NCBI GenBank assembly: GCA_028748945.1
Contig: JAQTOL010000083.1
Location: forward strand, 1 to 10,029
Direction: 5' to 3'
DNA from: Paludibacter sp.
GTDB lineage: Bacteria > Bacteroidota > Bacteroidia > Bacteroidales > Paludibacteraceae
Length of the DNA: 10,029 bases
The translations under genes were made by a program, and so were the position numbers. Under the pieces are notes generated by a model. That model was not told where the DNA came from. It saw nothing but the letters and a program-made list of their open reading frames with translations, and did not search any database. Each line of letters begins with the position of its first letter. Position 1 is the stretch's first letter. Below, one piece after another: positions 6,469-10,029 of this stretch.

Positions 6469-7253
6469 AAATTAAGAATTTGAACAAAATAAAGTACAAC
6501 TACTACATGTATAACCATTATAATCAGCATTATCAAAGCAAATGGCAAGTGTGCTACATGCCAGTATTTAAAAAGATTTTGCATCATGGCCAACCGTTCA
6601 ATTCGTTTGCTGATTTTTCGTTCATCCCTTATGAGTTTTCTGACTTTTTTGAAATCTTTCCCTGAGATATTTCTGGAAATCAATTCCAATTTGATTTTAG
6701 AAAATTTACTCGACTTAATGGTTGAAAAATCAATCTGATACTTATTTAATAATACTAAATTAAGTTCATCTTTTATATCATTAATCTCCTGTAAACTTAA
6801 CTCACGTCCTTCGATGCTACGAGGTATCTGAAGATAAATAAACCTACCAATCACTCCACTCACCCAGACAATGACTAAACTCCAGAAACCAATTGAAACA
6901 ATGCCTCCAAATTTGAAGGATGTATGAAACAATACTAAAACGGAGCCCAACGTACACAAGAAAATATGAAATTCAAGCCAGTATTTTAAGAGCCCGATTC
7001 CGGAAAATATTTTCATTCTTTTACGCGCCATGTAACCAAACAGGCCAACTACGATAAGTATGGTTCCATATATACCTAAGTTATGTCCGACAGTTCCCCC
7101 GGGATTAAAAATATGGTAAATTACCGGATCGTCGTACCGATGTTCAATCGGCAAATGGTAGTACGAGTACCCTGCATAAGTTAATACAACAATAGCCAGA
7201 ATGATGATTAAAAAATAGAGGGTCAAAGATAGCCTGTGAACAAATCGCGTCAT
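6456..7253 (-). CDS. Integral-membrane b-type cytochrome
   Basis: The protein has 265 residues and about five membrane helices: 9-27, 57-76, 92-112, 117-141 and 236-259. Basic residues place the N-terminus, the KRMK loop (79-81 region) and the long charged loop 142-230 in the cytosol, consistent with alternating topology. His residues sit in or at the ends of helices: His57 (GHNLG), His96 and His110 (spaced 14, as in many di-haem cytochromes b), His232/His235 (YWHVAH) and His249 (VIHVV; again 14 after 235). These are good haem b ligands for probably two haems. I do not recognise a named family; it most resembles cytochrome b561 or ferric-reductase-like membrane proteins. It is the first gene of the five-gene series and overlaps the flavoprotein gene, so the two products probably form an inner-membrane complex moving electrons toward the periplasmic cytochromes. 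Quinone could be an additional partner, but no quinone site can be assigned. Confidence 0.78.
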   Translation of the reverse strand: MTRFVHRLSLTLYFLIIILAIVVLTYAGYSYYHLPIEHRYDDPVIYHIFNPGGTVGHNLGIYGTILIVVGLFGYMARKRMKIFSGIGLLKYWLEFHIFLCTLGSVLVLFHTSFKFGGIVSIGFWSLVIVWVSGVIGRFIYLQIPRSIEGRELSLQEINDIKDELNLVLLNKYQIDFSTIKSSKFSKIKLELISRNISGKDFKKVRKLIRDERKISKRIERLAMMQNLFKYWHVAHLPFALIMLIIMVIHVVVVLYFVQILNLWIK

Positions 7254-7310
7254 TATTGGTTTGATATTTCTTTTTTAATTGTATTCTTAATTTTTTAAAG
7301 TGTTACTTGT

Positions 7311-7338
7311 CAGTGTATTTGAACATTTCTACCGTCAA
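7311..7338 (-). promoter_or_regulatory. Weak candidate promoter upstream of the cytochrome b gene
   Basis: On the minus strand TTGAC (7338-7334) lies 16 bases before TACACTG (7317-7311), about 58 bases ahead of the ATG at 7253. The first box fits a -33/-35 element; the second matches TAnnTTTG only in part. It lies just downstream of the 18-bp inverted repeat. Listed because a promoter is expected in this 268-bp gap, not because the match is strong. Confidence 0.22.
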
Positions 7339-7346
7339 CTTTAATT

Positions 7347-7394
7347 TTTAAAATCATTACAAATATAAGACTTTAAATTTGTAATGATTTTAAA
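7347..7394. repeat. Perfect 18-bp inverted repeat with 12-bp spacer in the ccsBA / cytochrome b gap
   Basis: TTTAAAATCATTACAAAT (7347-7364) is exactly complementary to ATTTGTAATGATTTTAAA (7377-7394), with a 12-base spacer (7365-7376) whose middle can add three more pairs. It lies 128 bp after the ccsBA stop and 94 bp before the cytochrome b start. As RNA from the minus strand it would form a strong though AT-rich hairpin that could end ccsBA transcription, but no clean U-run follows. As DNA it could be an operator for a dimeric regulator. The rest of the 7254-7521 gap shows only a 10-bp palindrome CAAAATTTTG (7505-7514) and AT-rich sequence. Confidence 0.85.
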
Positions 7395-7521
7395 TTGAAC
7401 AGCATTGTGAATTATTTATACTCAATCTTAATTACATAATTTATTTTACACTCTGATAATCCACTTTAAACAAACACAGAACCTTCCTAATTATTGTTCG
7501 AGCGCAAAATTTTGTTTTGTT

Positions 7522-10029
7522 TTAAGAATTACTTTTTTTCTCCGCTCTATAGGCAAAAAACACAAGCGCAATAATTGCAACAATGATAAAATATGCGGCG
7601 CTTGGAATAGTTGGCGGAATACCTTTACCATAAGAGTGCATACCCGCAAGGTAATAATTTACGCCCAAAAATGTCATAATAATCGAACTGAACCCTGTTA
7701 ACGCCATGGTGCTTAAAACCAACGGACTGTTTGTTTTCGGGATTAATCGTAAATGGAGAATAACTGCATAAACCAGTACACTGACAAGTGCCCAGGTTTC
7801 TTTGGCATCCCAGCCCCAATAGCGACCCCACGACTCATTGGCCCAAACACCACCCAGAAAAGTTCCGACGGTTAACATGAATAATCCGACGGTTAAAGTC
7901 ATCTCTATAAGATAGCTTATTTCCAGAATATTTCCTTTCAGTTGAGGGGCATTCTTTTTTGTCCGGGCAACCATCAATATTAAATTAAGGAGTCCCAGTA
8001 TGGCTCCCAATGCCAGAAAGCCATAGCTCGAAGTAATGACTGCCACGTGAACAACCAACCAATAGGATTTAAGAACCGGAACCAGGTTGGTTATCTCCGG
8101 ATTCATCCAGCTCATACCTGCAACGGATAAGGCTATTGCCGACAATAGAGCCGTCGCGGAAAAAGCAAGTGTCGATTTGCGGGCAAATAATAATCCTGAC
8201 AAACTTGAACCCCAACCGACGAAAATCATGCTTTCATATCCGTTGCTCCAGGGTGCATGACCCGATATATACCACCGTACGGCCAGCCCGAATGTATAAA
8301 TCAGAAAGAGGAAGGCCAGGGGATATACTGCATAACTCAGGGTTTTTTCCAAACCTGCATTGGGTTTAAATATATAAAAAAAATGGAGGAGAAGTAGTAT
8401 TAAACCTAAAACCGCATAGGAAATAGCCAGATTAAGAAATATACCCCATTTATTGTACGAAATTTCGAGATTTATTTTAGCCGGGGATGGAAGGTTATTT
8501 CCACCATTATCCAACTGGTATTTTTTTAGAAGAGCCAACTTTTGGCTGGCATCACTCCAGTTTCCTGACTTTTCAGCCTGAATAACGGCGTCCAAATAGT
8601 TATTGAGCAGATTATCATTCGAAGTCATGCCGGTGAGATTCATTGTTGTAGCTGAATTACGGGTACAAACTCCTAAAGACGAATCAGCTGTCATTTCACC
8701 CATGCCTGCATGTGGATTTGCTTCACTCATAATCGAGTCAGTATTCATTCCGGTCATTGCTCCACCCATATCTTCAACTTTACCACCGGAAGCAATATAG
8801 GGGCAGGCTTCCGTTCCTTTAGCAGTAACTCCGCTTAGGGTTGATTGTTGGGCTACAGTCCATTTTCCATTATCAACTCCCGGTACTGGGAACAGAGCTA
8901 ACATATTCTTCAGGTAGATTTGGGTACAAATGTTGACCCGTTCGTCCACATTCAACGCTTCTTTTTCGTACTTATTTCGTTCCGATTCCGGTTTTTGGTA
9001 AATTTTATCTACTATATCTTTTAACTTGTACGATCCGCCTTTGTCAAAATCAAAAAGCTTATTATACGAAATATAACCTTTTACCGCTCCTAATTCTTCT
9101 TCCAGTTGTGGGTTCGCAACTTTTATAATGGGTTCGTTACTCCAATAGCTTGAATTTACCGACATGCCCAGGATTACTTCCACCCCGGACATATCTTTAT
9201 AAGTATCATGCTTGGAAATTTTCCGCAAAATATCTGAAGCGTAAGAACATAAGGGCTCAATCCTTCCCTGTGCTCCATCCTGAACCAATAAACTGTTCAA
9301 CGATTTGATGTGATCGCTTTTTGATATTCCGTTACCGGATGCAAATAAACCACTTGTAACAGAAAGTAAAGCGACAAACAGGAGCGTCTTGTTCACTTTC
9401 CTGTTCATCTGAATCTGAGATGTCAGATTCATCAATGTTCTGAACCGGCTGTTTTTATTGAACAAAGTCATAACCATTCCGATTAACATAAGTAAATAAC
9501 CTAAATAAGTGACCATCGTTCCCCAATAATCGTGATTGACAGAGAGTATGGTTCCCATTTCATCCTGATCGTACGAAGATTGGAAAAACCGGTATCCTCT
9601 GTAATTTAAAATATTATTCATGTATATACGGAAAGGGCGGACACTTTTGTTTTCATTATCGGTTACAGTGATTTCACTGGCATAGGATGAAGGACTCATT
9701 GAGCCGGGATACCTTTCTAATTCGAATTTACGCAGTGTGATACTGAACGGAATTTTTATCTGCATTTTACCATAAAATACAGAAATTTTTACATCATTCA
9801 ATTGAGTAACGGTCGGTTGGGGATATTGATCTCCTGAACTCAATACATTTATTTCTTTGGAGGAGTTACCATCACTGATCTTTAATACGAGTGCATCCGA
9901 ACCTTCATTCGGTACCGAATCATCACTCTGAGTAGTTGCCGGAACCAGCGTTTTTTTTGCCCTGGGCATAAAACCGTTGATCATAAAAACAAGGCCACCA
10001 GCCCTGAATACAGTATTTTGTGTTGCCGG
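7522..10029 (-). CDS. ccsBA: System II cytochrome c haem lyase, ResB-ResC (CcsB-CcsA) fusion, 5' end outside window
   Basis: CcsBA moves haem across the inner membrane and attaches it to CXXCH sites of exported apocytochromes. The frame is open to the window edge, 15 codons beyond the Met at 9984, so that Met is probably not the start. Numbering from that Met, residues 1-216 are the end of the ResB part (ITLRKFELERYPGS, then YRGYRFFQSSYDQDE, then a membrane helix at 156-175 and another at 199-216). Residues 217-510 are largely periplasmic and include a Met-rich stretch. Residues 511-813 are the CcsA part with about eight helices, the WWD signature WANESWGRYWGWDAKETW (714-731), and His646, His744 and His783. 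The 98- and 39-residue spacings agree with those I recall for the essential His of Helicobacter hepaticus CcsBA (761, 858, 897). Its neighbourhood, two cytochromes with 32 haem sites, fits its role. In this phylum such genes often follow nrfHA, which cannot be checked here. Confidence 0.95.
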   Translation of the reverse strand, partial: PATQNTVFRAGGLVFMINGFMPRAKKTLVPATTQSDDSVPNEGSDALVLKISDGNSSKEINVLSSGDQYPQPTVTQLNDVKISVFYGKMQIKIPFSITLRKFELERYPGSMSPSSYASEITVTDNENKSVRPFRIYMNNILNYRGYRFFQSSYDQDEMGTILSVNHDYWGTMVTYLGYLLMLIGMVMTLFNKNSRFRTLMNLTSQIQMNRKVNKTLLFVALLSVTSGLFASGNGISKSDHIKSLNSLLVQDGAQGRIEPLCSYASDILRKISKHDTYKDMSGVEVILGMSVNSSYWSNEPIIKVANPQLEEELGAVKGYISYNKLFDFDKGGSYKLKDIVDKIYQKPESERNKYEKEALNVDERVNICTQIYLKNMLALFPVPGVDNGKWTVAQQSTLSGVTAKGTEACPYIASGGKVEDMGGAMTGMNTDSIMSEANPHAGMGEMTADSSLGVCTRNSATTMNLTGMTSNDNLLNNYLDAVIQAEKSGNWSDASQKLALLKKYQLDNGGNNLPSPAKINLEISYNKWGIFLNLAISYAVLGLILLLLHFFYIFKPNAGLEKTLSYAVYPLAFLFLIYTFGLAVRWYISGHAPWSNGYESMIFVGWGSSLSGLLFARKSTLAFSATALLSAIALSVAGMSWMNPEITNLVPVLKSYWLVVHVAVITSSYGFLALGAILGLLNLILMVARTKKNAPQLKGNILEISYLIEMTLTVGLFMLTVGTFLGGVWANESWGRYWGWDAKETWALVSVLVYAVILHLRLIPKTNSPLVLSTMALTGFSSIIMTFLGVNYYLAGMHSYGKGIPPTIPSAAYFIIVAIIALVFFAYRAEKKSNS
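8626..8805 (-). other. Met-rich, Cys-bracketed segment in the periplasmic part of CcsBA
   Basis: Residues 394-453 (numbered from the Met at 9984) contain Met406, 410, 413, 419, 428, 431, 448 and 453, plus His425 in NPHAGMGEM, lying largely between Cys394 (EACPYI) and Cys440 (GVCTRN). The composition differs sharply from the flanks and is unexpected for the family core. Met-rich periplasmic stretches can bind Cu(I); a metal or haem-handling role is only a suggestion, and a flexible linker is the simpler reading. Confidence 0.6.

Noticed and set aside
9982..9984. ATG at 9984 as the start of ccsBA
   Set aside because: The frame stays open to the window edge, and the visible ResB part lacks its N-terminal membrane helices, so the true start is outside.

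Overview
The window looks like part of a chromosome from the Bacteroidota, probably a respiring, anaerobic or facultative member. The basis is moderate: AT-rich intergenic DNA, no clear Shine-Dalgarno sequences, a ResB-ResC (CcsBA) fusion of the kind common in that phylum, and an outer-membrane protein ending in Phe. Genus cannot be told from the sequence.

Layout. Bases 1-594 (+) hold the 3' end of uvrB (excision repair), which has nothing to do with the rest. Its stop codon faces that of a long minus-strand series. A 121-bp imperfect inverted repeat (583-703) spans the convergent ends. All other genes are on the minus strand, so in transcription order they run from right to left: a System II cytochrome c synthase, ccsBA (10029-7522, 5' end outside the window); a 268-bp gap with a perfect 18-bp inverted repeat; a membrane b-type cytochrome (7253-6456); a membrane-anchored Fe-S flavoprotein overlapping it by 13 bp (6468-5137); a 103-bp gap with a possible internal promoter; a 20-haem c-type cytochrome (5033-3438); a 12-haem c-type cytochrome (3387-2434); and an outer-membrane beta-barrel protein with an N-terminal periplasmic domain (2418-703).

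How they may work together (inference). The cytochrome b, flavoprotein, two multihaem cytochromes and barrel look like a complete electron path across the envelope: cytosolic NAD(P)H to FAD and Fe-S clusters on the inner membrane, then haem b in the membrane, then 32 periplasmic c haems, then a barrel in the outer membrane. CcsBA next door would attach the haems. This resembles porin-cytochrome conduits in logic, but I recognise none of the five genes as an mtr, pcc or omc gene.

The most striking details are: (1) both cytochromes are built from the same tandem module of about 75 residues with three haems, and both stop after the second haem of the last module; (2) the flavoprotein appears circularly permuted, with its second FAD-binding segment ahead of the first; (3) both of its ferredoxin motifs lack the second Cys (Ser in one, His in the other); (4) CcsBA carries a Met-rich segment bracketed by cysteines in its periplasmic region. 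No tRNA, rRNA, CRISPR array or transposase gene was seen.
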